From positions 1 to 33,055 of the forward strand of contig JAEZDQ010000082.1 of NCBI GenBank assembly GCA_023433225.1: a stretch of DNA of 33,055 bases. Direction: 5' to 3'. Shown piece by piece: positions 7,622-15,777 of this stretch. Made by a program: the position numbers and the translations under genes. The first letter of the stretch is position 1. Each line of letters opens with the position of its first letter. Source of the DNA: Bacteroidota bacterium. GTDB taxonomy: Bacteria; Bacteroidota; Bacteroidia; Flavobacteriales; Weeksellaceae. The notes beneath the pieces were generated by a model that had not been told where the DNA came from, did not search any database, and worked only from the letters and a program-made list of their open reading frames with translations.

Positions 7622-7651
7622 TTGTAGTCTAAGCGGATTAGATTAATTTTG
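7622..7651 (+). promoter_or_regulatory. Promoter of lepA
   Basis: TTG at 7622-7624 is followed after 19 bases by TAATTTTG at 7644-7651, matching both boxes and the spacing of the phylum consensus. The lepA start codon is 17 bases after the -7 box, so the leader is very short. Confidence 0.75.
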
Positions 7652-7667
7652 CGGATTATTTAGCTGT

Positions 7668-9464
7668 ATGAAGAACATCCGTAATTTTTGTATCATTGCG
7701 CATATTGACCATGGGAAAAGCACCCTCGCTGATAGGCTTTTACAAATTACCAATACCATTACCGAACGCGAATCTCAAAACCAAATCCTGGACGATATGG
7801 ATTTGGAAAGGGAAAAGGGAATTACCATCAAGTCACACGCCATCCAGATGGAATATGAAAAGGACGGAGAAAATTATATTCTTAATTTAATCGACACCCC
7901 CGGCCACGTGGATTTTTCGTATGAAGTTTCCCGTTCCATTGCCGCATGTGAAGGAGCTTTGCTGATTGTGGACGCCGCACAGAGCATCCAGGCACAAACC
8001 ATATCCAATTTATACCTTGCACTGGAAAATGATTTGGAAATCATTCCGGTGTTGAATAAAATCGATTTGCCCAGCGCGAACCCCGAAGAAGTGACCGATG
8101 ACATCGTGGATCTTTTGGGATGCAGACCTGAAGAGGTTTTAAGAGTAAGCGGAAAAACCGGAGAAGGGGTGGAGCACTTGCTGCATACCATCATCGAAAA
8201 AGTACCACCGCCAACAGGCGACCCCGATGCGCCCTTACAGGCTTTGATTTTCGATTCGGTTTACAATCCTTTCCGGGGGATCGAAGCTTTTTATAAAGTG
8301 GTCAACGGAGAAATCAGAAAAGGGCAGGAAGTGAAATTCATGGCGACGGGAAAGAAATACGGAGCCGATGAAATCGGGACTTTGAAATTGAAACAAGTCG
8401 AAAAGAAAGTCATCAAAACCGGGGATGTGGGCTACATCATTTCGGGTATAAAGGAAGCGGTCGAGGTAAAAGTAGGCGATACGATTACTTCGGTGGAAAA
8501 TCCTGCCGCTAAAGCGATAGAAGGATTTGAAGAAGTAAAGCCGATGGTTTTCGCCGGGATTTATCCGGTCGATACCGAAGATTATGAAGAATTGCGATTT
8601 TCGATTGAAAAACTGAGATTGAACGATGCTTCCCTGACTTTTGAGCCGGAATCTTCAGCCGCATTGGGATTCGGTTTCCGTTGCGGGTTTTTGGGAATGC
8701 TCCATTTGGAAATCATACAGGAACGCTTGGAACGAGAATTCAATATGAATGTCATCACGACGGTTCCCAACGTGTCTTACCACGCTTACACCGAAAAACA
8801 TCCGGATAAAAAAATACTGGTCAACAATCCTTCCGAATTGCCGGACCCATCGGGGCTGAACCGGGTGGAGGAGCCCTATATCCGCGCATCCATCATTACC
8901 AAATCCGACTTCGTAGGACAAGTAATGAATTTGTGCATCGAAAAAAGAGGGATTCTGAAAAACCAGAATTACCTGACCCAACACCGAGTGGAATTGATTT
9001 TTGAATTGCCTTTGGCGGAAGTGGTATTTGATTTCTATGACCGTTTGAAGTCCATTTCCAAAGGTTATGCGTCTTTTGATTATGCGCCATTGGATGTCCG
9101 CCCTTCGAAGTTGGTAAAGGTGGATATCCTTATCAACGGAGAACCGGTCGATGCTTTATCGGCTTTGATCCATGTGGACAATGCCTACGGAATCGGGAAA
9201 AAAATGTGTGAAAAGCTGAAGGAACTAATCCCGAGGCAGCAGTTCGACATTCCCATCCAAGCGGCAATCGGTGCGAAAGTTATCGCGCGTGAAACGATCA
9301 AGGCCCTTCGGAAAGACGTTACCGCGAAATGTTACGGGGGAGATATTTCCCGTAAAAGAAAGTTGTTGGAGAAGCAAAAAGCGGGTAAGAAGAAAATGCG
9401 TCAGATTGGAAGAGTTGAAGTCCCCCAATCTGCTTTCTTAGCGGTTTTGAAGCTGAATGATTGA
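7668..9464 (+). CDS. lepA: Elongation factor 4 (LepA) GTPase
   Basis: This 598-residue translational GTPase acts on stalled or mistranslocated ribosomes. G1 is AHIDHGKST (11-19), G2 lies around REKGITIKS, G3 is DTPGHVDFSYEV and G4 is NKIDLP. The EF4-specific C-terminal domain closes the protein, with KKRGILKNQNYL, SFDYAPLDVRPSKLVKVDILING and the terminal GGDISRKRKLLEKQKAGKKK stretch. The length matches the family (about 595-605). It starts MKNIRNFCIIAHIDHG, the usual N-terminus. A weak hairpin follows the stop codon. Confidence 0.98.
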   Translation: MKNIRNFCIIAHIDHGKSTLADRLLQITNTITERESQNQILDDMDLEREKGITIKSHAIQMEYEKDGENYILNLIDTPGHVDFSYEVSRSIAACEGALLIVDAAQSIQAQTISNLYLALENDLEIIPVLNKIDLPSANPEEVTDDIVDLLGCRPEEVLRVSGKTGEGVEHLLHTIIEKVPPPTGDPDAPLQALIFDSVYNPFRGIEAFYKVVNGEIRKGQEVKFMATGKKYGADEIGTLKLKQVEKKVIKTGDVGYIISGIKEAVEVKVGDTITSVENPAAKAIEGFEEVKPMVFAGIYPVDTEDYEELRFSIEKLRLNDASLTFEPESSAALGFGFRCGFLGMLHLEIIQERLEREFNMNVITTVPNVSYHAYTEKHPDKKILVNNPSELPDPSGLNRVEEPYIRASIITKSDFVGQVMNLCIEKRGILKNQNYLTQHRVELIFELPLAEVVFDFYDRLKSISKGYASFDYAPLDVRPSKLVKVDILINGEPVDALSALIHVDNAYGIGKKMCEKLKELIPRQQFDIPIQAAIGAKVIARETIKALRKDVTAKCYGGDISRKRKLLEKQKAGKKKMRQIGRVEVPQSAFLAVLKLND

Positions 9465-9481
9465 TTCTTTGAAAAATTTGT

Positions 9482-9501
9482 CCGAAAAGGGGTATTTTCG
9501 G
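9482..9501 (+). terminator. Possible weak terminator after lepA
   Basis: The stem CCGAAAA (9482-9488) with TTTTCGG (9495-9501) and a 6-base loop starts 17 bases after the lepA stop. A T-rich run follows only after about 15 bases, so the call is weak. Confidence 0.3.
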
Positions 9502-9579
9502 TATGGGTGAAATCTTGATTTTTTGAGTGGTTCAAAATGGGGTTAATCTACTGATATACAGTTCGTAATTGTGGTCATT

Positions 9580-9663
9580 GCAGGTGCCCCAACGCATACT
9601 GCAGATGCCTCAACGGAGAGTGCAGGTACCTCAACGCAGGGTGCAGGTGCCTCAACGCATGGT
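9580..9663. repeat. Tandem repeat, 4 x 21 bp
   Basis: Four adjacent 21-base units start at 9580, 9601, 9622 and 9643, each a variant of GCAGGTGCCTCAACGCAGGGT. The 21-base period keeps one frame open on both strands, so a heptad peptide could be read (minus strand, of the form ALRHLHP). No start codon, leader or domain around it supports a real gene. Confidence 0.9.
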
Positions 9664-9979
9664 GTTTTTTAAATTCTTTGCCGTGCGGGGGATTGTATTG
9701 GTCTTTCGCTGTGCTCAATACTCCGTTTATATAGAATTCTATAGGAGGTGTCTCCCACCTCAAAACCCGGAACAATCTCACATCAAGACCTCGGGCACGA
9801 CAAGGACTCTGTCACCCCTTGGGGTTTGTTTCAAACGGGATGGCGGGTGCTAGCTCTCTGTCATCACCTATACCTATTCCAAGTGCGGAACACCTTATAG
9901 TTCGACAAGCTCACTATGACGGCGGATCGGTGGAGGGGTCCCGGATCTTTTGCTCAACTACTTAATACGAGGGTATATT
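9664..9979. other. Intergenic DNA with dispersed-repeat fragments
   Basis: I see no credible gene here. The stretch contains the palindrome TATAGAATTCTATA at 9730-9743, a GAGGTG/CACCTC hairpin just after it, and at about 9900-9920 the motif GTTCGACAAGCTCACTATGAC. That motif is closely related to one at about 15283-15303 (GGTTCGACAGGCTCACCATG). Open frames in this stretch have repeat-derived composition and no family features. It separates convergent lepA from the small secreted protein gene. Confidence 0.6.
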
Positions 9980-10498
9980 TTACTTCCAGAAATACCATTG
10001 GCTGCCGTTGAATACGGCGACAGCTTGGGCGTCGGTATCGTAACAAATCATGCCCGGATAGGGGCTGGCCACGTTCAGATGGGGGCTGGCAATTTTGGGT
10101 AAGACCAAGGCTTTGTCGGGAGATTCCAAGACGAGTACGCCATCTGCGGTACTGGTAGCGGCTCCGATTATGGTTCCTTCCCCGTCTTCAGATGCGGCAT
10201 TGAGATGGGTCATATTGAGCTGGTTCAAATTCCCTGCTTCCGATAGTTCTTTCCAGGTTCCGTTTTCAAATACTTTTACTTTCCGGTCGGCGGTATCGAA
10301 TACAAAAGTCCCGTTTACCTCCGCGGGCAAAGTGGTTACCGCCGGGAGGATGATCCCGCGGGTATTTCCGGCAGTTTCAAAATCGAGCAGGGCACTGCCT
10401 TCCACGTTGTCTTTGCCGATGGCAATTTGGGCTTGTACACCCACAGCCAAAAGCAGCAGGGCGGATAAAAGGGCTATTTTGGGTTTCATTGTTTTCAT
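9980..10498 (-). CDS. Small secreted protein with two copies of a surface module
   Basis: This 172-residue exported protein has a signal peptide at residues 1-24 (cleavage expected after VQA). The mature part holds two related units. The first, about 47-85, contains RGIILPAVTT...GTFVFDTADRKVKVFENGTW. The second, about 119-172, contains LVLPKIASP...PYPGMICYDTDAQAVAVFNG and ends in SQWYFWK. Their common pattern is GxxLPxV, then G-[TM]-hydrophobic-YDT, then a short strand ending in NG-x-W. The last module also occurs at the C-terminus of the 1380-residue protein directly upstream. The gene lies 26 bases after that gene's stop codon and is probably cotranscribed. ATG codons at 10498 and 10489 could both serve as start. 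Function unknown; an outer-surface or matrix role is inferred. Confidence 0.8.
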   Translation of the reverse strand: MKTMKPKIALLSALLLLAVGVQAQIAIGKDNVEGSALLDFETAGNTRGIILPAVTTLPAEVNGTFVFDTADRKVKVFENGTWKELSEAGNLNQLNMTHLNAASEDGEGTIIGAATSTADGVLVLESPDKALVLPKIASPHLNVASPYPGMICYDTDAQAVAVFNGSQWYFWK

Positions 10499-10524
10499 TT
10501 TTTGTCAGGATATGGGTTGGTTTT

Positions 10525-13500
10525 TTATTCAATACAATAGGGTTCTATGCAGTTCCAAATGGTTCCGTTGTAGAGTTTGATACAGTCATCCGTCTCATCA
10601 TAGACCAGCATTCCTTCTACAGGGGAAGCTATCGTACCTGGATTCGTGTTTGGCACACGCGTGATTACGAATCCTTTGTCTTTGGACTGGAGAACGAGGT
10701 AGCCGTTGGGGATATTTTCCGGCCAGCCTTCGGGTTGATTGTTCAGTGTACTGATGCCGACTATGGATGTCAATGCCGTGCCGGAAGCAGGGTCTTCGGC
10801 ACAAGGTTCGCAGCTTTCTACATCGATTTGAATGGTTTTTTCAATTTCACAATCGCCATTTTCGAAATACTTGGTGTAGCTGATGGTGGCTTGTCCGGCT
10901 GACACACCTGTTACGACACCAGTGGTGGCATCGACTGTGGCGATTGCCGGGTTATCACTTTCCCAAACGCCATCGGCATCGGGGTTGGAAAGGGTTAGGG
11001 TTTCACCGATGCAAAGCGGGGATGAACCTTCTTCGATGGTGATTTCACCAAGGGTATTGATGGTGATGGTGATTTTGGCACGGGGGCTGGGGTAAGTGAT
11101 GGGGTCACCGGTTCTTTTGTTTGAAATCCGGTATTCTGCTTCGACGGTACCGCTTATAAATGACGGATGACGGGTAAAAGTAATGACTCCCGTAGTGGTA
11201 TTGGCACTGAATGTTCCTTTGCCGGCAATGACCAAATTGGCGGAGTTATTGGTAGCGTTGGTGGGGTTGTTGTATTCAAATAACTTGATGGTAGAATAAA
11301 GGAGCACAAAAGGGTCTCCACCTACCGGCTCTGCAGGCGTCACATAATCATCAATGTCGAAACTGGTGTCCGCGGGAACGCACATTCCGATTGAAACCGG
11401 GGTTACTGTGGGTGGGCTTCCGGCATAGGATGGCGGTGCGGTACAATTATAGGAACTGGAATCCTGAGGAGTCAGGGAGGCCGGGCGCAATACATTGGTG
11501 ACTGTTCCTCCCTGACTATCAAATATATTACTTCCGGTTTGAGTTGTATCGAAAAATAAAATCTGTTCTGTTGCGCTGTCTCCTATAAACGTTCCTCCAG
11601 TGTTCATATTGGTGGTACCCGTAAAATAAAAAGCACCGTAACCATTTATATCTCCTGAATTCCTGAAATTTACCCCCCGCACAAATCCGGTACGGGTATT
11701 TGTTAAATAAGACGAGGTTCCTTCAATATTAATTCCGTCCGGCCGATCATAGGTGATGCCGGTTCCTATTGCATGAATAAGCCCCGCATTGGTTACGGTT
11801 CCGTTACCTACAAAAAAGGTTTTAACTATAATTTTACAATTGTTAACCAGTTCCGCACCTGCATTATTCAATTCAAACTGACCTGTGATGTTTACGGTTC
11901 CATTATTATGCATCCGGTTGATGGCTTGGTTCATCTTGAAATTACCGGCGGTGCCATGGGTTACGGTAATTGTACCATTATTGGTCAGCATGGGGCCGTT
12001 GTATTGTACATCTGAGACATTGACAAATTCCAATAAATCATCATTGGTAAGGTAGGTGGTAGAGGTGATACTGTTCACCACATTGGATACCTTCATATGT
12101 CCATAATTGTTTAGGGTAGAGGAAAGGGTTTGTAACCTTTCGAATTCCCAATAGCCTGAGTTGTCTAAATCTCCGATGAATGTTATTTGTGTTCCATTGA
12201 GGTAAACCTCGCCGCCTAAAAGATTGTTCCAATACCATCCTTGAACATTTACCCCGGAGTTAATTATCAACAAATTGTGATTGGTTACATTGACTGTTGA
12301 GGGGTCAAGCCCACCGTTAAGCCTAATCTCTCCTTGGTTAATAATCTCAGATCCGGCTAAAAACTCAGTTGTTCCGGAAATGGTCAACGTACCGGAGTTG
12401 TTTAGTGTCCCGGGAAAATCATGAAAAGTAGTACTGGTGTAAGTACCTGAATTAATCATGGAAGCACCGGTGGAGAATGTAGTTCCACCTGTATTCGTAA
12501 TGGTTCCGTGGTTTTCAAGTAAACCCGAAAGGCCTGATACTTGCGTAGTGGAATAGTTGCCTGTATTTAAGAAAGAACCTCCGGCTAAGAATGTAGTTCC
12601 ACCTGTATTTTCTATGGTTCCGTGGTTTGTCAAAGTTCCTGCAAAATTGTTTATTTGACCTGTTGTAATCGTAGCCCCGGTATTGTTAATTAAACTTCCT
12701 GTTAGATTTATCAATCCACCCGGATTAAAGGTTTTGAAGTTTTCGATAGTACCCGCATGAGTTCCACCACTGTTCATTGAAAAATTCATGGTTCCGTAAT
12801 TTGTAATTGTACCATTTATAAGGTTTCCTGCATTAATTGATACCGGGCTTATGGTTCCGTTTACAGAAACAAATACATTTCCGCCGGCGTTGACTGCTAA
12901 TGAACCACCTGCCAATGTTCCCCCAGGTGCAATACACAAAGTTCCCCCGGACTCGACGGTAATGAATGCAGAAACACTTACCCCACTTGGTATACAATAG
13001 GTTTGCCCGCTCGGTACGGTTATGTTTGTCCAGTTGTTGGAGGCAGAAAGTGTTTGCGTACAGCTCCCACAAACGTTTGCAGGGGAGACCGTTTGTGCGT
13101 TGTTCCCGGAAACGGGGTCGTTACCTCCGTGGGTAATTGTAGTCGAAAGCGTATGGGAACCGGATGCTAACATTTGTGCCGTAATGGTTAAGGTAGCAGT
13201 CACGGCGTTTGCGAAACTCCCGATTGTCCACACTCCTGTGCCATTGTTATAAGTACCAACGGAAGCAGAATGGCTAACATAAGAAAAACCGGAAGGTAAA
13301 AGACTATTCACTTTGGCAAACAAGGTAGCATCAGGCCCGAGGTTTTGGGCGGTAATCGTGAATGTAACATTATTTCCGGGAGTGGGTTGGGTAATGCTCA
13401 TAACCACTGAAACGCCCAAATCAGCAGTGGGCAATACAGGGGTAACTGAAGCAGAAGCCGTATTATTGCTGTTGTTTGGATCCGTTACTCCGCCTAGAAT

Positions 13501-14667
13501 AGTTGCGGTATTTGTAAGGTTGGTCCCGCTGACTACTTTTGCGGTGATCGTAAGGGTTTGGGTCACTGTATTTGCCATATTTCCTATATCCCAAACGCCG
13601 GTTCCTTGGGTGTATGTCCCGGAAGATACGGTGTGGCTGACATATTCATACCCCGCCGGTAATAGATCGGTTACGTTTACATTGGTCGCAGTATCGGGTC
13701 CATTGTTTTTTGCCTGAACGGTAAATACCACATTGTTCCCTAAAGTAGGTGTGTTGTTGTCCACATTTTTGGTAACCTGCAAATCTGCCGAAGCAAGTTG
13801 TGGGGTTAGGGTTAGTGTGGCAATATTGTTGGATATATCTGTTTCTATATAAGTAGGAGTACTCCCAACTATTTCTGTTAGGGCAGCAGCCACTTTATAG
13901 CCATCTGCAGTAGCCGAAGTCGTTTTGGTTTTGGCTATAATTGACCGAACCCGAGTATTAGCACCGCTATTAACTCCAATTTCAGGAATGTTCCAAACTC
14001 CAGTTTCAGGTGTATAAGTGCCATATCCTGAGGTGCTAACATATTCAAAACCGGGAGGCAACTTGAATGTTACACGAGCTCTCGCGTTATTTCCACTTAC
14101 AGTACTTGCCGTGAGTACAAAAGTCACGTTCTCTTCTAATTCAGGCGACATATTAGTAGGCGGGGTAATCGCTATGGATAGATTTCGTTCTTGATGTAAT
14201 GGAATTGTCGTAGCCGTACTGGTAGCAGCATAAGGAGCTAAAATCTGAGCAGTATTACTGTGAGGGTTTCCCGGAGGGGTATGCCAACCCAGAAACGTAC
14301 GGTCTGTATTAAAAATCAAAACCGCTGTACCACCATTGGGTGCTATATAAGGAATAGTCCAACTCAATGTCTTTGTACCGGAATTCCAAGCCACTTCGCC
14401 ATGTGTTCTTCTGTAATCATTTGCGCCATGTGTATAAGTCCAGTCTGAAGACAGTTGATCCGTAACTGTTACGTTAGTTGCCGCTGCATTGCCTGAATTT
14501 GTGACAATAACCATGAAATTAACCCGGGTATTGCCTCCATGGTGGTAACCGGTTTTGGTAATGGACAAGTTCGCCTGTCCCCAGACTAACGAGGAACCCA
14601 ATAAAAAGAGCGCGAGAAAAAAAGGAGCCAATAAAGACTTTGCTTGGGGTATAGATAGGTTCATCAT
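10525..14667 (-). CDS. Very large secreted surface protein (DUF11, beta-helix, Big_2-like)
   Basis: I start this about 1380-residue protein at the tandem ATG at 14667/14664; a TTG at 14688 would only add seven residues ahead of the signal peptide. The signal peptide ends near LVWGQA. Four DUF11-type Ig-like domains follow (to about residue 540), the clearest being ADLQVTKNVDNNTPTLGNNV with LLPAGYEYVSH. A Cys-pair stretch (CGSC...YCIPSG) leads into a long beta-helix, about 545-1090, built of imperfect units such as NHGTIENTGGTTFLAGGS with a period near 38 residues. A Big_2-like domain (VWESDNPAIATVDATTGVVT) lies at about 1210-1285. The last 60 residues match the C-terminus of the downstream secreted protein. 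No type IX C-terminal sorting domain is recognisable. It is likely an adhesin or surface-layer protein; ligand unknown. Confidence 0.85.
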   Translation of the reverse strand: MMNLSIPQAKSLLAPFFLALFLLGSSLVWGQANLSITKTGYHHGGNTRVNFMVIVTNSGNAAATNVTVTDQLSSDWTYTHGANDYRRTHGEVAWNSGTKTLSWTIPYIAPNGGTAVLIFNTDRTFLGWHTPPGNPHSNTAQILAPYAATSTATTIPLHQERNLSIAITPPTNMSPELEENVTFVLTASTVSGNNARARVTFKLPPGFEYVSTSGYGTYTPETGVWNIPEIGVNSGANTRVRSIIAKTKTTSATADGYKVAAALTEIVGSTPTYIETDISNNIATLTLTPQLASADLQVTKNVDNNTPTLGNNVVFTVQAKNNGPDTATNVNVTDLLPAGYEYVSHTVSSGTYTQGTGVWDIGNMANTVTQTLTITAKVVSGTNLTNTATILGGVTDPNNSNNTASASVTPVLPTADLGVSVVMSITQPTPGNNVTFTITAQNLGPDATLFAKVNSLLPSGFSYVSHSASVGTYNNGTGVWTIGSFANAVTATLTITAQMLASGSHTLSTTITHGGNDPVSGNNAQTVSPANVCGSCTQTLSASNNWTNITVPSGQTYCIPSGVSVSAFITVESGGTLCIAPGGTLAGGSLAVNAGGNVFVSVNGTISPVSINAGNLINGTITNYGTMNFSMNSGGTHAGTIENFKTFNPGGLINLTGSLINNTGATITTGQINNFAGTLTNHGTIENTGGTTFLAGGSFLNTGNYSTTQVSGLSGLLENHGTITNTGGTTFSTGASMINSGTYTSTTFHDFPGTLNNSGTLTISGTTEFLAGSEIINQGEIRLNGGLDPSTVNVTNHNLLIINSGVNVQGWYWNNLLGGEVYLNGTQITFIGDLDNSGYWEFERLQTLSSTLNNYGHMKVSNVVNSITSTTYLTNDDLLEFVNVSDVQYNGPMLTNNGTITVTHGTAGNFKMNQAINRMHNNGTVNITGQFELNNAGAELVNNCKIIVKTFFVGNGTVTNAGLIHAIGTGITYDRPDGINIEGTSSYLTNTRTGFVRGVNFRNSGDINGYGAFYFTGTTNMNTGGTFIGDSATEQILFFDTTQTGSNIFDSQGGTVTNVLRPASLTPQDSSSYNCTAPPSYAGSPPTVTPVSIGMCVPADTSFDIDDYVTPAEPVGGDPFVLLYSTIKLFEYNNPTNATNNSANLVIAGKGTFSANTTTGVITFTRHPSFISGTVEAEYRISNKRTGDPITYPSPRAKITITINTLGEITIEEGSSPLCIGETLTLSNPDADGVWESDNPAIATVDATTGVVTGVSAGQATISYTKYFENGDCEIEKTIQIDVESCEPCAEDPASGTALTSIVGISTLNNQPEGWPENIPNGYLVLQSKDKGFVITRVPNTNPGTIASPVEGMLVYDETDDCIKLYNGTIWNCIEPYCIE
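12474..12630 (-). repeat. Near-identical coding repeat in the beta-helix region
   Basis: Within the large surface gene, AGAATGTAGTTCCACCTGTA recurs with an offset of 114 bases (at 12474 and 12588), each followed by ATGGTTCCGTGGTTT after a few diverged bases. The 114-base period equals 38 codons, so the units are in frame. It suggests recent duplication or gene conversion within the repeat domain. Confidence 0.75.
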
Positions 14668-14710
14668 AGGTATTTTATAGGTAATCAAAAAAAGGTTGTA
14701 TAGGTTGGTG

Positions 14711-14718
14711 CAAATTTA
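14711..14718 (-). promoter_or_regulatory. Promoter -7 box for the surface-protein operon
   Basis: TAAATTTG on the minus strand matches TAnnTTTG and lies 43 bases upstream of the ATG at 14667. No good TTG element is seen 19 bases further up. Confidence 0.5.
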
Positions 14719-14819
14719 TTAAAAAAACCATACGATATTCATTTCGAATTGAATATAATTTTAATCTTTTTGGTTGTTTAGATCCTTCGCTCCGCTGCGC
14801 TCGCTCTGAATGACAACCC

Positions 14820-14876
14820 TGTCATCTCGACGATGGGAGATATTTTTATATCCTTCGCTCCGCTCGCTCTGACAAA
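14820..14876. repeat. Dispersed element TGTCATCTCGAC..., copy 1
   Basis: It begins TGTCATCTCGACGATGGGAG and ends TCCTTCGCTCCGCTCGCTCT-GACA, so its ends are short inverted repeats (TGTCA/TGACA). A lone right half (GATCCTTCGCTCCGCTGCGC...GAATGACA) lies just before it at 14781-14815. Confidence 0.7.
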
Positions 14877-14887
14877 TGGCGTTGGAA

Positions 14888-14947
14888 GAATAAACCTACT
14901 GATTATCCGTCTCAAGCCTTGTCAAGGTTCCAAACCTTGACAAGGCT
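14888..14947. repeat. Exact 60-bp direct repeat, copy 1, ending in a palindrome
   Basis: These 60 bases are identical to 15612-15671, 724 bases away in the same orientation. The last 33 bases form a perfect 15-bp hairpin, AGCCTTGTCAAGGTT (14915-14929) and AACCTTGACAAGGCT (14933-14947), around loop CCA. Confidence 0.92.
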
Positions 14948-15414
14948 CAATTAACGACCAAACCAAAACCTGAGCCTGTCGCAGGATACCTGTTTAACTT
15001 TTGCCTTCTTTGAATGACCAAGCAACCCATAAAAACCCGGCTGCTTTTTTTAACAAAAACTTAAGGATTTTTAAGTCAAATTTCATAAAATCTGGTCGAA
15101 ATCGGCATTTTCAAGCCCATTTTACAGCATACTTATAGCGTACCAAAGCCTACCCAAAGGCATGGATAAAGCATTACAAAAGCGTGAATCACAAGGATTT
15201 GTTAAAATTTTATCAAATTCATCACTATAATCAGCCCCAACCATCCATAATCCCATCATCCCACACCCAACCGAAAAACCATGGTTCGACAGGCTCACCA
15301 TGACGTGCCGATAGAATGTATATATCGCCTCAAACAAAATAACGAAGCCCGAAAAGTAAACTCCTTGCACCTACTGCTTTTTACTCATTTCCTTCTATCT
15401 CATATCGTTTCTCC

Positions 15415-15461
15415 TGTCATCTCGACGATAAGAGAGATCTCAAATACTTCGCTCCGCTCTT
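15415..15461. repeat. Dispersed element TGTCATCTCGAC..., copy 2
   Basis: TGTCATCTCGACGATAAGAG at 15415 is followed by AGATCTCAAATACTTCGCTC. It lacks the closing ATGACA end, so it is a shortened copy. Confidence 0.65.
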
Positions 15462-15540
15462 AGTTTTGCATTGTTATATAAAACAGCCTGAAACACATAA
15501 CTACGCCTAAAAATCAAAAGTCCTTACTACCTCAATTTCC

Positions 15541-15598
15541 TGTCATCTCGACAAAGGAGAGATCCCAGATGCTTCGCTGCGCTGTGCCCGGGATGACA
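15541..15598. repeat. Dispersed element TGTCATCTCGAC..., copy 3
   Basis: It runs from TGTCATCTCGACAAAGGAGA to GGGATGACA and is the copy with the clearest terminal inverted repeats. It contains GATCCCAGATGCTTCGCTGC, matching the other copies with changes. Confidence 0.7.
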
Positions 15599-15611
15599 GA
15601 TAGCATCGGAT

Positions 15612-15671
15612 GAATAAACCTACTGATTATCCGTCTCAAGCCTTGTCAAGGTTCCAAACCTTGACAAGGCT
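15612..15671. repeat. Exact 60-bp direct repeat, copy 2, ending in a palindrome
   Basis: It is identical to 14888-14947, and its hairpin lies at 15639-15671. A further half-arm, AACCTTGACAAGGCT, stands alone at 15739-15753. Confidence 0.92.
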
Positions 15672-15777
15672 GAATAACGACGAAGCCAAAAGAAATTGCC
15701 GCTTAAACTTCATAACGACTCTGTATAATTTTTTATGGAACCTTGACAAGGCTGAAATAGACGAAATCCAAAGAGAC

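Larger units (their letters stand above)
14719..15777. other. Gene-free region of about 1 kb rich in dispersed repeats
   Basis: I find no supported gene here. The stretch carries several copies of an element that begins TGTCATCTCGAC and ends in CTTCGCTCCGCTC or ATGACA, two copies of an exact 60-bp repeat, half-palindromes and GTTCGACAGGCTCACC-type motifs. Open frames overlapping it are made of these repeats and show no family features. Homologous repeats are known to litter intergenic DNA in many Bacteroidota. Confidence 0.75.

Noticed and set aside
9569..9853. Open frames on both strands over the 21-bp repeat (94 and 68 residues)
   Set aside because: They arise from the 21-base period; no signal peptide, leader, domain or codon pattern supports translation.
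12300..13100. Possible CRISPR-like array in the repetitive minus-strand region
   Set aside because: The repeats are coding, imperfect, with a 38-codon period and no constant repeat/unique spacer pattern.
14668..14688. TTG start at 14688 for the large surface protein
   Set aside because: A tandem ATG at 14667/14664 directly precedes a good signal peptide; the TTG only adds seven residues.
14888..15671. Insertion sequence bounded by the 60-bp direct repeats
   Set aside because: The 664 bases between them encode no transposase and the repeats lack terminal inverted-repeat or target-duplication structure.
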